A stretch of 42,917 nt of DNA from Candidatus Kuenenia stuttgartensis. Lineage in GTDB: Bacteria; Planctomycetota; Phycisphaerae; Phycisphaerales; SM1A02. The stretch lies in contig CAMDMA010000032.1 in assembly GCA_945902075.1 (NCBI GenBank), positions 1 to 42,917 on the forward strand, given 5' to 3'. The translations under genes and the position numbers were made by a program. The first letter of the stretch is position 1. Every line of letters begins with the position of its first letter. The notes beneath the pieces were generated by a model. It saw only the letters and a program-made list of their open reading frames with translations. It made no database searches and was not told where the DNA came from. This document shows, one piece after another, positions 1 through 9,765 of the stretch.

Positions 1-36
1 GGGGTGCATGTGAGTAGCACGCGTCGCGCTGCACGA

Positions 37-104
37 GCACGCCCCTATTCAGCACGCCCCTATTCAGCACGCCCCTATTCAGCACGCCACCGACTCAGCA
101 TGCC
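37..104. repeat. 15-bp tandem repeat across the scoB stop codon
   Basis: Three exact copies of a 15-bp unit (GCACGCCCCTATTCA on the + strand) lie at 37-51, 52-66 and 67-81, followed by degenerate copies up to about 104. The TGA stop of the CoA-transferase gene (95-97, minus strand) sits inside the most degenerate copy. Read past that stop in the same frame, the exact copies give VLNRG units and stay open to the window edge. Confidence 0.85.
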
Positions 105-766
105 ACCGTGCCGACCGTCGCGGGAACCAAGATCTCCGCGGTGGTCTTCGCGATCACTTCTTCGATCGTGACGCCGGGCGCGAGTTCTTTGAGTGCGAAG
201 CGCGGCCTTGTCGGATTCGATTTGTCCATCTCGAGTACGCAGAGTTCGGTGATGACCATGTCGATGCAGCGCCGGCCGGTCAGCGGCAGGGTGCACTGCG
301 GGATGATCTTGGACTCGCCCTTTTTGTTGACGTGCTCCATCACCACGATCACGCGGCGCACGCCCGCGACCAGATCCATCGCGCCGCCCATTCCCTTGAC
401 GAGCTTGCCCGGGATCATCCAGTTGGCGATGTCACCCTCTTGTGAGATTTCCATGGCGCCGAGAATCGCGAGGTCAATGTGTCCACCGCGGATCATCGCG
501 AAGCTGTCGGCACTTGAGAAAAACGAGTGGCCCGGTACGCCGGTCACCGTCTGCTTCCCAGCATTGATCAAGTCGGGGTCAACCTCGTCCTCACGCGGAA
601 ACGGCCCCATACCGAGGAGTCCATTTTCGGACTGGAGCCACACCTGCATGCCATGTGGCACGTAGTTGGCGACGAGGGTCGGCATGCCGATACCGAGGTT
701 GACGTAATAGCCGTCGCGGAGTTCGTGCGCGGCGCGCCGGGCGATCTGGTTGCGGTCGAGTGGCAT
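95..766 (-). CDS. scoB: 3-oxoacid CoA-transferase subunit B
   Basis: This is the B (beta) subunit of a family I CoA-transferase, which moves CoA between succinyl-CoA and a 3-oxoacid such as acetoacetate. The 223-residue protein is full length for the family. It has the early [10 protein letters not shown] motif and the SENG motif, whose Glu47 is the expected CoA-thioester nucleophile. I chose the ATG at 764-766 because the protein then begins just before the conserved domain; a longer open frame back to 910 has no family match and runs into the divergent gene. No Shine-Dalgarno is present, but a TATCAT box lies 9 nt upstream. The A subunit is not in the window and could lie beyond the left edge. 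Exact substrate (acetoacetate or 3-oxoadipate) cannot be decided from sequence. Confidence 0.93.
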   Translation of the reverse strand: MPLDRNQIARRAAHELRDGYYVNLGIGMPTLVANYVPHGMQVWLQSENGLLGMGPFPREDEVDPDLINAGKQTVTGVPGHSFFSSADSFAMIRGGHIDLAILGAMEISQEGDIANWMIPGKLVKGMGGAMDLVAGVRRVIVVMEHVNKKGESKIIPQCTLPLTGRRCIDMVITELCVLEMDKSNPTRPRFALKELAPGVTIEEVIAKTTAEILVPATVGTVAC

Positions 767-775
767 AGGGCGCGG

Positions 776-781
776 ATGATA
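776..781 (-). promoter_or_regulatory. Putative -10 box of scoB (leaderless)
   Basis: On the minus strand TATCAT ends 9 nt before the scoB ATG, and no Shine-Dalgarno lies between. A start site 6-8 nt after a -10 box would fall on or next to the start codon. No convincing -35 is visible. Confidence 0.5.
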
Positions 782-844
782 GGGCAGCGGGCACACGACT
801 TGCGCCCGGAAAGTCGTCGGCCGAATACACCACCGGCGGGCCGC

Positions 845-850
845 TATCCT
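845..850 (+). promoter_or_regulatory. Putative -10 box of the ALDH7 gene (leaderless)
   Basis: TATCCT ends 9 nt before the ATG at 860, with no Shine-Dalgarno between. It mirrors the divergent scoB box in the same 93-bp intergenic region, so the two start regions lie back to back. Confidence 0.5.
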
Positions 851-859
851 GCGCGCCTC

Positions 860-2413
860 ATGTCGCCAACTCTGCATCCCGTGCTCACCCGTCTTGGACT
901 CGCCAATCATGCCCGCCTCTGCGCGCCGGGAACGGCGAACTCAATTACTTCGGACAACCCGGCCACCGGCGAGCCAATCGCTGCGGTGCGACTTGATTCG
1001 CGCTCCGAGTATGAGGCCGCAGTCGAGCGCGCGATGCGTGCGCAGGTTTCGTGGCGGCAACTCCCTGCGCCCAAGCGTGGCGAAGTTGTTCGGCTGATGG
1101 GCAACGCCTTCCGCGAGGCCAAGGAGCCGCTCGGCGAGCTCGTGTCGCTTGAGATGGGCAAGATCAAGGCGGAGGGGCTTGGCGAGGTGCAGGAATCCGT
1201 TGACATCGCTGACTTCGCGGTTGGTCTTGCGCGTCAACTCTATGGGCTCACGATGCATTCGGAGCGCCCCGGTCATCGCATGTACGAGCAGTGGCAGCCG
1301 CTCGGCACGATCGGTTGCATCACTGCGTTTAATTTCCCAAATGCGGTGTGGGCGTGGAACGCAATGCTCGCAGCAGTCTGCGGCGACGCTGTGATTTGGA
1401 AGCCGTCGTTGGTCACGCCGCTCGTCGCGATCGCAACGACTGAGGTGTGCGCGCGCGTCCTTCGCACGCAGACCGTTTGGCAGCCTGAAGGCATTGATCC
1501 CGCGGATCTCTTTCCGCTCGTCATTGGTACCGACGCTGAGGTCGGCGAGCCAATGGTGGCCGATCGACGCTTGCCTTTGATTTCAGCGACCGGTTCATGC
1601 CGAATGGGCCGACGCGTTGGTGAGGTTGTCGCCCGGCGTCTTGGTCGCACACTGCTTGAACTCGGCGGGAACAACGCGATCATCGTGATGGATGATGCCG
1701 ATATGGAGCTGGTCACGCGCGCGGTCGTCTTCGGTGCCGTTGGTACCGCAGGTCAGCGTTGCACCTCGACGCGCCGCTTGCTCGTACACGAGCGCGTGGT
1801 CGACGGACTCTGCGAGCGGCTCGCGAAGGCGTACAAGGGCGTGCCGATCGGCGACCCGCTCGCAGCGGGAACTCTCATGGGTCCGCTTGTCAATCCTGCC
1901 GCGGTCACTGGCATGCGTCACGCATGCGAAGAGGCTGTCCGCGAGGGTTGCACGCTGCTTGCCGGAGGCACCGCTGGCATAGATCGCTTCAAGGGGACTC
2001 CGGGAAACTTCGTCGAGCCGACGTTGTTCCGCGTGCCGAAGGGCTGCCGTCCGCGGATCTGTTGCGAAGAGACGTTTGCGCCGATTCTGTACGTGTACTC
2101 CGTGTCGAGTCTTGATGAGGCCATCGAGATCCAGAACTCAGTGGACCAAGGATTGTCGAGCGCGATTTTCACGCTCAACATGCGTTCCGCGGAGCGGTTT
2201 CTTTCGACGGAAGGCTCCGACTGTGGCATCGCGAACGTGAACATCGGTACATCCGGCGCAGAAATCGGCGGCGCGTTCGGTGGTGAGAAAGACACGGGCG
2301 GTGGCCGCGAGTCTGGCTCGGACAGTTGGAAGCAGTACATGCGTCGCCAAACGTGCACGATCAATTGGTCGAAGGACCTGCCGCTCGCGCAGGGGATTCA
2401 GTTCGATATCTAA
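860..2413 (+). CDS. Aldehyde dehydrogenase, ALDH7 family
   Basis: NAD(P)-dependent aldehyde dehydrogenase of 517 residues, oxidising an aldehyde to its acid in the cytoplasm. Visible family landmarks are Asn158 in the FNFP motif, Lys181 in WKPS, the general base Glu267 in LELGG and the nucleophile Cys301 in GQRCTS. The C-terminal [18 protein letters not shown] stretch and the overall pattern match ALDH7 (alpha-aminoadipate semialdehyde or piperideine-6-carboxylate dehydrogenases, antiquitin). I chose the ATG at 860 because the frame further upstream overlaps the divergent CoA-transferase gene. The substrate is uncertain. A role in lysine or other amino-acid breakdown would fit the CoA-transferase next door, but that is inference. 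It ends 5 bp from the convergent gene at 2419. Confidence 0.92.
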   Translation: MSPTLHPVLTRLGLANHARLCAPGTANSITSDNPATGEPIAAVRLDSRSEYEAAVERAMRAQVSWRQLPAPKRGEVVRLMGNAFREAKEPLGELVSLEMGKIKAEGLGEVQESVDIADFAVGLARQLYGLTMHSERPGHRMYEQWQPLGTIGCITAFNFPNAVWAWNAMLAAVCGDAVIWKPSLVTPLVAIATTEVCARVLRTQTVWQPEGIDPADLFPLVIGTDAEVGEPMVADRRLPLISATGSCRMGRRVGEVVARRLGRTLLELGGNNAIIVMDDADMELVTRAVVFGAVGTAGQRCTSTRRLLVHERVVDGLCERLAKAYKGVPIGDPLAAGTLMGPLVNPAAVTGMRHACEEAVREGCTLLAGGTAGIDRFKGTPGNFVEPTLFRVPKGCRPRICCEETFAPILYVYSVSSLDEAIEIQNSVDQGLSSAIFTLNMRSAERFLSTEGSDCGIANVNIGTSGAEIGGAFGGEKDTGGGRESGSDSWKQYMRRQTCTINWSKDLPLAQGIQFDI

Positions 2414-2418
2414 GCCGG

Positions 2419-3093
2419 TTACGGCGAAGGGTACATCGCACGCACGCTCATCCCGGCGGCGATTTCAGGTGGATAGACATCGCCCTCGAATCCTGCGCTG
2501 TGCATCGCATGCAGAATCGCCTCCAACGGCGGCTCTTGACCTTGCTCATCGAGTACGCGGTTGGAGCGCGCGCCAAGGAAACTCACCGACGCCACGGGCT
2601 GCCGGTCGCGTCGCCCTTCAAGCATGGCGCGTGCCGTGCGGAAGCCACGCGCGATGTCGTCAAGACGAAACGCATCGCGGCCACTTGGTCTGAGAAACGC
2701 CAGGATGAGAAGTCGATCGAGGTCAAACTTGAGCACGTATGGTTCGCGGTCTTCCTTCGCGTGCAAACTGACGGCGTCGCGAAAAACGCGCGCATAGCTC
2801 GTTGCACTCGCCACCGACCACTGCGAGCCCGGCACAAGCCGCAGCAACGGCCCAATGATGCCTTGCGTGTTGTCGACGTCGTTCATCGCGCAGATCACCG
2901 TGCGATAGCGCCCGGCCGCGAGGTCGTCGAGAAGATGCTGCCCCCAAAGCAAGCGAATCCGCGGGCGGCCAGTGACCGCCCGCGGATCGCCGATGCATTC
3001 GAGCCGCGCGTGTGACAGAGAGAATGGAACAGGCTCGCGGCGCAGTGCGCCGTCATCAACCGTTCCGCTTTCTGGTTCACGCGCGTCGTTCAT
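2419..3093 (-). CDS. Hypothetical protein
   Basis: Predicted soluble protein of 224 residues that I do not recognise. It has no signal peptide, membrane segment or cysteine cluster. Mixed alpha/beta content is suggested by segments such as RYRTVICAMNDVDNT and YVLKFDLDRLLILAFL. An AAAGG sequence about 6 nt before the ATG supports the start. It lies 66 bp downstream of the exported cyclophilin gene on the same strand and may be co-transcribed. The opposite strand is also open over most of this span (2326-3015); the minus frame is preferred because of its ribosome site and its fit between neighbouring gene ends. No function can be assigned. Confidence 0.65.
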   Translation of the reverse strand: MNDAREPESGTVDDGALRREPVPFSLSHARLECIGDPRAVTGRPRIRLLWGQHLLDDLAAGRYRTVICAMNDVDNTQGIIGPLLRLVPGSQWSVASATSYARVFRDAVSLHAKEDREPYVLKFDLDRLLILAFLRPSGRDAFRLDDIARGFRTARAMLEGRRDRQPVASVSFLGARSNRVLDEQGQEPPLEAILHAMHSAGFEGDVYPPEIAAGMSVRAMYPSP

Positions 3094-3159
3094 GGAAGCC
3101 TTTGCAAGAGAGCTCCGCCAAGAGGCCGCATTGGCGAGATCCCAACGCGGTCTGGATAG

Positions 3160-3885
3160 TTACTGCTTGGGAGTCGTGGGAGTCGTGGGCGCGGCCGTCG
3201 GCGCAGCGACCGGCGCGGCCGTCGGCGCAGCGACCGGTGCGGATTTCGGCGCCGCGAGCTTGTCGGCATCGTCCTTCGAGATCATTTCAACCTTCGTCAC
3301 CAGCATGTCTTCGACGGGCCAGTCGCCCATACCATTTTTGGTGCCGCGCTTTGCCGTTGCGATTGCATCAACGACTTCCATGCCTGAAATGACCTTGCCG
3401 AACACGGCGTATCCCGCGCCACCCGAGATGGGCTGATCGAGCATGTCGTTGTCCTTCAGACTGATGAAGAACTGGCTTGATGCGCTCTTGGGGTTGTTGG
3501 TGCGTGCCATCGACAGCGTTCCACGCTTGTTCTTCAGGCCGTTCTGCCACTCGTTGTCGATAGGTGCCTTGGTCTTTTTCTGCTCGCCCGCTGGCGTGAA
3601 GCCGCCGCCCTGGATCACAAAGCCCGGCACCACGCGATGGAACACCGTGCCGTCGAAGAATCCGTCCTTGATGTAGCCAACGAAGTTCTCAACGGTGATC
3701 GGCGCCTTTGCGCGGTCGAACTCGATGACGATGTCGCCCTTGTTCGTACGCATCACCGCAAACTCGGCGGCGGCAGTTGCGGCCGGAGCCTTAGGCGCGG
3801 TGGCTGCGGGAGCGGTTTCCTGTGCGGTCGCAACGGAAGCGAAGAGGAGTGCGGCGGAGAAGACGGTTGTGGCGATCAGGCGCAT
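3160..3885 (-). CDS. Exported peptidyl-prolyl isomerase (cyclophilin type)
   Basis: Cis-trans prolyl isomerase of 241 residues, predicted to act outside the cytoplasm. A signal peptide (MRLIATTVFSAALLFASVATA) is followed by an Ala/Pro-rich linker and a single cyclophilin domain at about residues 45-210. Family motifs include FHRVVPGFVIQGG, the SSQFFI segment and the AVFGKV strand. The C-terminus is a low-complexity Ala/Pro/Thr tail containing an 8-residue repeat. I chose the ATG at 3885 because it opens the signal peptide and has AAGGAA 5 nt upstream; the frame continues to 4203 but would place the signal peptide internally. A TATCAT box about 32 nt upstream could be its -10. A second cyclophilin is encoded at 21434-22903. 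Confidence 0.93.
   Translation of the reverse strand: MRLIATTVFSAALLFASVATAQETAPAATAPKAPAATAAAEFAVMRTNKGDIVIEFDRAKAPITVENFVGYIKDGFFDGTVFHRVVPGFVIQGGGFTPAGEQKKTKAPIDNEWQNGLKNKRGTLSMARTNNPKSASSQFFISLKDNDMLDQPISGGAGYAVFGKVISGMEVVDAIATAKRGTKNGMGDWPVEDMLVTKVEMISKDDADKLAAPKSAPVAAPTAAPVAAPTAAPTTPTTPKQ
3188..3235. repeat. 24-bp tandem repeat in the cyclophilin tail
   Basis: Two identical 24-bp units (3188-3211 and 3212-3235) encode the repeated octapeptide APVAAPTA near the cyclophilin C-terminus. A unit length divisible by 3 keeps the frame, so copy-number change would alter only tail length. Confidence 0.8.
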
Positions 3886-4013
3886 ACTGGTTCCTTGGTT
3901 TGGTGCGAAGGGCGGCGATGATATCCCAACCTCTCGGCGCCTGCCGTTCCGGGCGCTTGTGCGCGATCGCGACAAAGTGGTTCCGCGCAGAGCCCGACTC
4001 GCATAGCATCGGG

Positions 4014-4040
4014 CCCCCTGGGGGAGGTGCATGCCTCCCC
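4014..4040 (+). promoter_or_regulatory. GC-rich inverted repeat before resB
   Basis: GGGGAGG at 4021-4027 pairs with CCTCCCC at 4034-4040 across a 6-nt loop, and CCCC just upstream (from about 4014) can compete for the same G run. It lies in the leader of the cytochrome c biogenesis operon, after a TAGCAT box at 4004-4009. The ATG at 4031 would lie in the loop and have its purine run only 2 nt away. This could be a leader hairpin; function is unknown. Confidence 0.4.
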
Positions 4041-4063
4041 GCATTTTCAAGCAGAAGCACCGC

Positions 4064-6580
4064 ATGACGACGCCACGATCCGAACCCGCGCGCGCAGCTG
4101 AATCTGGAACCGACTCTGGTGCGCCCTGGTGGCGCAAAGGACTCGTCGGCGCGACATTCGACCTCTTCTCGAATGTTCGCTTTGGTATTTGGCTTCTTGT
4201 CATTCTCTTCGTGTACTCGTCGGTGGGTTCCGCCGGAATCGTGTACCCCCATTCATGGAATATCTTCTCCGCCGACGCATGGTCGCATGATCAGTTCCGC
4301 CAATGGCGTGGACTTGAGATGACCGAGTTCGAGTGGTTCCACTGGTGGCCGTTCGATCTGATGATGATTCTCATCGCGCTGAACATCACGGTCACGACAC
4401 TGCGCCGCATTCCATTCAAGAGTGTGAACTACGGTGTCTGGACGATCCACACCGGGATTCTCGTGCTGATTGTCGGGTCGTTCATTTATTTCGGCACGAA
4501 GATTGAGGGTGATACGCCCGTCGCACGCCGCAAGGTTGTCGCATCGTTTGACGTGCTGGCGGCGGATGGCTCTGTGACGAAAGAGAGTGCAGAGTTTCTT
4601 GCGGCGCCGGGCACGCGGCTCGTCACAGGTGCTGGAGCGGCTGAGACAGTCTTTGAGGTCACATCGATCGATCCCGCGTGGGAATTGCTCACCGGTGACG
4701 ACAAGGGAAAGCGAACCTACAGCGTGACGGTTGCGGTCACGCGCGGCGGCAAGCGTTTCATGCGCCAACTGCTCGCGGGCTATCCAGCGCTCACGGAAGA
4801 CCTGATTTTTACCGACGATCCCGCGCAACCAATGAAGCGCGCGATCAAGGAGATTGGCAAGCCTATCTACGACGAGTCGCTGGTGATGAGCCTCGACTAC
4901 GAGGCGCAAGATTGGTTCTATCTTCGAAACGAGCTCGTCAAGTCGTGGGCGCTGTATGTGCGCCGCCCGGGCGATACGACTTGGACCGAGCGTCGCATTG
5001 ACGGGCTCCCGCTCTACAACGATTACATCGGCGATCGCGATTTGGTGTTTCAGTCGGGCGGCGATGAGTTGCTCCCCCTCGACCCGCTTGATATCCCCGT
5101 GCGCGCGACGGATGACGCCGATCCGTTTCCCGATGTGGATCTCCGCGTCACGGGATTCCTTCGTTACGCGATTGGTCGAAGTCGATATGCCGACGGATCA
5201 AACGGGGCTGAGCTGAATCCCGTCGCGATGGTGACGGTTTCGAGCGATCGCGGTCAGAAGGCCGACTATCGACTCGTCGCCCGCGATCCTGATCGCGCAA
5301 CAGCCGATGGCGGACTGTTGCGATTCGCGGCGATCGGTACAGAGGCGGAGTTTGAACAACTGTTGCGTCAGCCAACCATCGTCATTCGTATTCCAGCGCA
5401 GAACATCGAGATCCGCGAGGAGATTCGTGATGTTGCCGCGGCAAACCCCGAGGCGCCGTTTGTAGAAATCGCTGGAACCGAGTCGGAAGGGAAAGCCGCC
5501 TACGCCTATCGCGTGATGAATGTCCAGGATGATGTTCCGGTCGCGGGCACCAAGGTGTCGCTTGCAATTCTTGAGGTTCGCACGCCGAAGGGTCTCTTCC
5601 GACGCTGGGTATTCAGTGATCCTTCGCTCACGCGCGACGTGGTGCAGGCGGATGCTTCCGACGCGCACGGTGCGCCGAAGATGCAGGATGATTCCATCGA
5701 AATGTCGTACGAGCCCGGCAATGGACTTGCACTTGTCACGCTCGCGCATGGACCTGAAGAGGGGCGCATGCGGCTCGTGTCATCGATCGGCGCGAAGGCA
5801 AGCGTTGTCGAGATCAAAGAGCGTGAGACAACGCCGCTCGCTGGCGGAGTGACGGTGCGCGTCGAAGACTTGATTCCGCGCGCAGTGCTTGAGTCGAAGC
5901 CATTGGTCATCCCTCGCGAACAGCGGGAGCGCGATGCGATGGAAATGTTCTCGCAGATTCTCCTCGAAGCTCCGGGCGCGCCGGGTCAGTGGTTGCAGTT
6001 CAACCGTTGGGTGTTCGATGCTCCGGAGCGCGTGTTGCGAAAGTCGCCCTACGCGCCGAGCACGGTTCGGCTCACGGATGGGCGCGAGATGGAAGTGTTG
6101 TTCTCGCGTCAGCGCGAGCCGTTGCGCGCGGAAGTTTCGCTTGAGCAGTTCGTCCTAACCTCGCATATCGGTGGCTTTACCGGGGCGCAAGGTTCGATTC
6201 GTGATTACACGAGCGAGATTCGGTTTCGCGATCCGTCGAGCGCATGGAGCGAGCCGGTGTCGGTGAGCGTCAACAGTCCGGTCGAGCACAATGGGCTCTG
6301 GTTCTTCCAAGCGCAATGGGATCCGCCGGATAGCGCTGGTGCTGAGGGTGAGCGCGCGAGCCTCGGGCTCAACTACACCGTGCTCGGTGTTGGCAACCGA
6401 AATGGCGTCTACATCCAGTTGCTTGGTTGCTGTATCGCCGTTGCGGGGATGATGTATGCGTTCTATGTGAAGCCGGTGATCAAGCGTCGTCGGCAAGAGG
6501 CTGTGTTGGCAGGTTTGTCAAAGAACGGTGCGGGTTCGAACGTTCGTTCGATGAAGCCTGAACGAAAGGTCGCTCGATGA
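4064..6580 (+). CDS. resB: Cytochrome c biogenesis protein, ResB type
   Basis: Membrane component of System II cytochrome c maturation, which with CcsA/ResC carries haem across the membrane and attaches it to apocytochrome c. The 838-residue protein has three N-terminal membrane segments (around WLLVILFVYSSVGSAGI, FDLMMILIALNITVTTL and WTIHTGILVLIVGSFIYF), then a very large extracytoplasmic region, and a final membrane helix near GVYIQLLGCCIAVAGMMYAF with a basic cytoplasmic tail. It is much longer than typical ResB because of the extracytoplasmic region. The start is uncertain: ATG at 4031 lies in a hairpin loop with a purine run too close, so I prefer 4064. The stop overlaps the ccsA start by 4 bp. 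Confidence 0.88.
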   Translation: MTTPRSEPARAAESGTDSGAPWWRKGLVGATFDLFSNVRFGIWLLVILFVYSSVGSAGIVYPHSWNIFSADAWSHDQFRQWRGLEMTEFEWFHWWPFDLMMILIALNITVTTLRRIPFKSVNYGVWTIHTGILVLIVGSFIYFGTKIEGDTPVARRKVVASFDVLAADGSVTKESAEFLAAPGTRLVTGAGAAETVFEVTSIDPAWELLTGDDKGKRTYSVTVAVTRGGKRFMRQLLAGYPALTEDLIFTDDPAQPMKRAIKEIGKPIYDESLVMSLDYEAQDWFYLRNELVKSWALYVRRPGDTTWTERRIDGLPLYNDYIGDRDLVFQSGGDELLPLDPLDIPVRATDDADPFPDVDLRVTGFLRYAIGRSRYADGSNGAELNPVAMVTVSSDRGQKADYRLVARDPDRATADGGLLRFAAIGTEAEFEQLLRQPTIVIRIPAQNIEIREEIRDVAAANPEAPFVEIAGTESEGKAAYAYRVMNVQDDVPVAGTKVSLAILEVRTPKGLFRRWVFSDPSLTRDVVQADASDAHGAPKMQDDSIEMSYEPGNGLALVTLAHGPEEGRMRLVSSIGAKASVVEIKERETTPLAGGVTVRVEDLIPRAVLESKPLVIPREQRERDAMEMFSQILLEAPGAPGQWLQFNRWVFDAPERVLRKSPYAPSTVRLTDGREMEVLFSRQREPLRAEVSLEQFVLTSHIGGFTGAQGSIRDYTSEIRFRDPSSAWSEPVSVSVNSPVEHNGLWFFQAQWDPPDSAGAEGERASLGLNYTVLGVGNRNGVYIQLLGCCIAVAGMMYAFYVKPVIKRRRQEAVLAGLSKNGAGSNVRSMKPERKVAR

Positions 6581-8346
6581 AAGTCTCTCTCGCCATGACC
6601 CGTGCGCTGCTCATGACCTGCGCGCTGCTTGTTTCGGCCATCATCGCGCCGCCGATCTTCGCGGCTGATCCGGCCGACACTGCTGCGCCGTTTTCTGCCC
6701 GCGTCGTCCTTCGTCCACTCGGAACGGTCGCCGTCCAGAACGACGGTCGACTGAAAAGCCTCTCGAGTTTCGCGAATGAGACGATGGCATTCGTATCCGG
6801 TCCTCGGCGAATCGCGGGACAGGATCCGCTTTTCACCTATCTCGATATGCTGTTTCGACCGGATGCGTATCGCGATGCCGATGTGATTTACGTCAAGGGC
6901 GCTGGACCGCGCGCGCGCATTTCCGCAGCGGTCCTCGCGGCCGACAACACGCCTGAGATGCAAAAGCGCATGCGTGCGTTTGCTTCAAGCGGACTGATCT
7001 CAGAAACCATCATTCTGAAGCCTGAGATTGTCGCTGTGTTGCGCGAGATGCGAACAGACCTCATTCGTACTGCGAAAGTCGTTGATGCGGTCGACTCTGC
7101 GCTCACGGTGAAGGACCCGCGTTTTTTGTTGTCGCGGCTGCGGATCGTTCCGCGCGGCGATGGCGATGCGAAAGCTCAATGGCACGGTATCGCGGAGGTC
7201 ATGTTTGCAGACGGAAAAGAGCCCGTCCCTGGCTCGATGCTTCTCCTCGCAGAGCAGAAGGAACCGCCGGCAGACCTTTCGCCTGAGCAGCGTGCAGCGG
7301 TGGGTGATGCGTGGCGCGCGCTCGTGAACTCGTGGCTTCGTGGCGACGCGCCAGCGGTCAATGCCGCGATCGCGAGTCTCGCGGTAGAACTCCCAAAGAT
7401 CGATCCCAAGCTTTATCCCGATCAGGATCGGCTCGCCTGGGAGCACTGGTATTTCGAGAATGGCCACATGACGCGCGTGTGGCTTGTCTACATGGCGGCA
7501 TCGATCTTTCTCCTCCTCGGATTTGTCTGGCGTTGGCCGCGCGCTCGCATGGTGGGTTTCGGAATCTTCGGCATCGCAGTCGTCTTGCACACTGCTGCGG
7601 TCGGATTGCGTTGGTACATCTCCGGTCGCTGGCCAAACTCCAATATGTTCGAGGCGGTTACGACCGCCGCGTGGTTTGGCTGTATCTGCGCGGTCATGAT
7701 TGAATGGTTTGTCCGCCGTACCGCGATGTACAGCCTGTTTGCGCTCGGTGGCGCGGTGTCGGCGATGGTCGCGCTGATGGCCGCATATTTCCTTCCGGTT
7801 CAGCTCAATCCATCGATCAACAACATGATGCCGGTGTTGCACGACGTGTGGCTCTATATCCACACCAACGTCATCATCTTCAGCTATGTGCTCATCTTCA
7901 TGGCGGCGGTGAGTGCAGCGATCTACATCGTGCACCGAGCGTTCGGTGGAGCGGCGGCGTTCGCCCGCGTTGGCGGCGCTGGAAGTCTCATCGTGACCGG
8001 GCCACATGGCGAGGAGCGCATGGTTGCCGGTCGCGCACCGTTTGGTGAGATTCTTGATGGCGTGACGATGGTGCTGATGGAACTTTCCTTCGTCTTGTTG
8101 TGGGCGGGCATCGTGATGGGCGCGATTTGGGCAGATCACTCGTGGGGTCGACCCTGGGGTTGGGACCCGAAGGAGGTCTTCGCGCTCAACACATTCATCG
8201 TGTTCGCGCTGCTCGTCCATGTGCGTTTCAAAGTGAAGGACAAGGGCCTTTGGACGGCCTGGCTCGCGGTGATTGGTGCTGCGGTGATGCTCTTCAATTG
8301 GATCGTGATTAACTTTGTGATCACCGGCTTGCATTCGTATGCGTAA
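6577..8346 (+). CDS. ccsA: Cytochrome c biogenesis protein, CcsA/ResC type
   Basis: Haem-handling partner of ResB in System II cytochrome c maturation, 589 residues. A signal-like N-terminus and a roughly 270-residue extracytoplasmic region precede a C-terminal membrane domain of about seven or eight helices. The tryptophan-rich haem-binding signature (WGRPWGWDPKE) is clear, as are histidines in LHTAAVGLRWY and in the DVWLYIHTNVIIFSY helix, which fit the haem-ligand positions of the family. The ATG overlaps the resB stop (ATGA), implying translational coupling. The N-terminal extension is longer than in plastid CcsA, and together with the enlarged ResB suggests a lineage-specific extracytoplasmic module. 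Confidence 0.93.
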   Translation: MKVSLAMTRALLMTCALLVSAIIAPPIFAADPADTAAPFSARVVLRPLGTVAVQNDGRLKSLSSFANETMAFVSGPRRIAGQDPLFTYLDMLFRPDAYRDADVIYVKGAGPRARISAAVLAADNTPEMQKRMRAFASSGLISETIILKPEIVAVLREMRTDLIRTAKVVDAVDSALTVKDPRFLLSRLRIVPRGDGDAKAQWHGIAEVMFADGKEPVPGSMLLLAEQKEPPADLSPEQRAAVGDAWRALVNSWLRGDAPAVNAAIASLAVELPKIDPKLYPDQDRLAWEHWYFENGHMTRVWLVYMAASIFLLLGFVWRWPRARMVGFGIFGIAVVLHTAAVGLRWYISGRWPNSNMFEAVTTAAWFGCICAVMIEWFVRRTAMYSLFALGGAVSAMVALMAAYFLPVQLNPSINNMMPVLHDVWLYIHTNVIIFSYVLIFMAAVSAAIYIVHRAFGGAAAFARVGGAGSLIVTGPHGEERMVAGRAPFGEILDGVTMVLMELSFVLLWAGIVMGAIWADHSWGRPWGWDPKEVFALNTFIVFALLVHVRFKVKDKGLWTAWLAVIGAAVMLFNWIVINFVITGLHSYA

Positions 8347-9723
<1,377 letters not shown>

Positions 9724-9765
9724 AGACGCCGCGGTCATGAAGTTTGCGCGCGTAGACGCTCTCGC

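Noticed and set aside
527-859. N-terminal extension of the ALDH7 protein
   Set aside because: It would overlap the divergent scoB coding region by 240 bp and shows no ALDH similarity; the ATG at 860 fits the family.
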